Made by a program: the position numbers and the translations under genes. A stretch of DNA of 7,507 nucleotides, taken from the NCBI GenBank assembly GCA_009926195.1, contig RFPK01000096.1:1-7507 (forward strand). The letters run 5' to 3'. Below, piece by piece: positions 7,155 through 7,507 of this stretch (the stretch's first letter is position 1; every line of letters begins with the position of its first letter). The notes under the pieces are model-generated. The model was not told the DNA's origin. It searched no databases and was given only the letters and a program-made list of their open reading frames with translations. This DNA comes from Synechococcaceae bacterium WB4_1_0192 (lineage in GTDB: Bacteria; Cyanobacteriota; Cyanobacteriia; PCC-6307; Cyanobiaceae).

Positions 7155-7460
7155 ATGGATCGGGTGTCGGTGGCGATCTGGTCGTTCTATCGGGAGGATC
7201 CCGAGCTGGCCCGGCGGCTGGATCCGCTGCTGGCCGCGCGTCTCAGCCGCGGCTGGGGCTGCCTGCGGATCGAGTGCCGCGACCCGGCCCATCGCGCCGT
7301 GGTGAGCGGTTTGTTGCCCCTGTTGCGGCCTCCCTTGGCGGCCCTCGGCCTGGCCCGTGAGATCCGCCTGCAGGCCCCTGGCTGCGAGCCCCTGGTGTTT
7401 CCCGTGGTGGTGCCGTTCACCGGCGACCTGCTGGCCTACGATGGGTCGATTGGTGAGTAG
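7155..7460 (+). CDS. hypothetical protein, 101 aa, unrecognised
   Basis: I do not recognise this protein. ATG 7155 begins MDRVSVAIWSFYREDPELAR and the frame ends at TAG 7458-7460. It is Leu/Arg-rich with amphipathic helix-like stretches (ELARRLDPLLAARLSRG, VVSGLLPLLRPPLAALGLAR) and a hydrophobic, proline-containing patch near the C-terminus (PLVFPVVVPFTGDLLAY). It has two cysteines (CLRIEC) plus one later, but no signal peptide or clear membrane helix. No good ribosome binding site precedes ATG 7155; GTG 7164 is an alternative start. The frame is open well upstream, but those codons lie antisense to the Hsp70-type ORF. Only 3 bases separate it from the next gene, so the two are probably co-transcribed, and its last codons carry that gene's ribosome binding site. 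That tight coupling and the coherent composition support a real gene. Confidence 0.7.
   Translation: MDRVSVAIWSFYREDPELARRLDPLLAARLSRGWGCLRIECRDPAHRAVVSGLLPLLRPPLAALGLAREIRLQAPGCEPLVFPVVVPFTGDLLAYDGSIGE
7452..7456 (+). promoter_or_regulatory. ribosome binding site for the last gene
   Basis: GGTGA, matching the GGAGGTGA consensus, overlaps the end of the 101-aa gene and lies seven bases before ATG 7464. It decides that start over the out-of-frame ATG at 7441. Confidence 0.5.
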
Positions 7461-7463
7461 TGC

Positions 7464-7507
7464 ATGTATCTCGGCGTTAACCTCAGCCCCAAGGAGCTTG
7501 CCCAGCG
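7464..7507 (+). CDS. 5' end of a gene, possibly rpoZ (RNA polymerase omega subunit)
   Basis: Only 14 full codons are present: MYLGVNLSPKELAQ, with a final CG that must begin an arginine codon. A start of the form hydrophobic-VNLS-KELA-R resembles, from memory, the N-terminus of picocyanobacterial omega subunits (a short variable lead, then KELA-R followed by SLI-SSNRY). Omega would help assemble RNA polymerase. The remainder is outside the window, so this rests on a few residues plus a good ribosome binding site and tight spacing to the upstream gene. That a coding sequence begins here is more certain than its identity. Confidence 0.5.
   Translation, partial: MYLGVNLSPKELAQ

Noticed and set aside
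1..7507. HIP1 octamers (GCGATCGC), CRISPR repeats, tRNA genes, insertion sequences
   Set aside because: I read for these and saw none; several near-matches to HIP1 (for example CGATCG contexts) are not exact.

Overview
The window looks like chromosomal core sequence from a high-GC picocyanobacterium (Cyanobium / marine-type Synechococcus lineage). This rests on roughly two-thirds G+C by eye, the character of the S18, L33 and PheT proteins, and a gene set dominated by translation and RNA metabolism. No exact GCGATCGC (HIP1) octamer was seen, which fits picocyanobacteria better than most other cyanobacteria. The lineage call is inference; no search was run.

Layout. On the minus strand from 2242 down to 1 lies a compact set: rpmG (L33, zinc-ribbon form), rpsR (S18), and an RNB-family exoribonuclease that runs off the left edge and probably starts at a CTG three bases after the rpsR stop. 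Divergent from it, across a 119-bp gap holding a good 9-bp hairpin, is pheT (2362-4520, plus strand). Converging on pheT from the right, with only 21 bp between stops, is one 842-codon minus-strand ORF (4542-7070): an Hsp70/DnaK-type ATPase at the N-terminus joined in frame to an RlmD/RumA-type rRNA uracil-5 methyltransferase. Beyond an 84-bp divergent gap, the plus strand carries an unrecognised 101-aa protein and, 3 bp after it, the first 14 codons of a gene that may be rpoZ (RNA polymerase omega).

The main observation is two apparent internal losses about 1.4 kb apart. pheT reads cleanly to about codon 653, then the frame shifts and only the last ~62 codons of its C-terminal FDX-ACB domain follow in another frame; about 80-100 family residues are missing. 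In the neighbouring ORF, the end of the Hsp70 substrate-binding region is joined to the iron-sulfur motif of the methyltransferase, without that enzyme's N-terminal TRAM domain and without any start or stop between the two. pheT is normally essential and single copy, so two such lesions side by side suggest deletions in the assembly (or a sub-population variant) at least as much as real biology. If real, the window contains a novel Hsp70-rRNA methyltransferase fusion and a heavily altered PheRS beta chain.

I found no mobile element, CRISPR array, tRNA or rRNA gene. The long open frames opposite rnb, pheT and the fusion ORF are typical high-GC antisense shadows.
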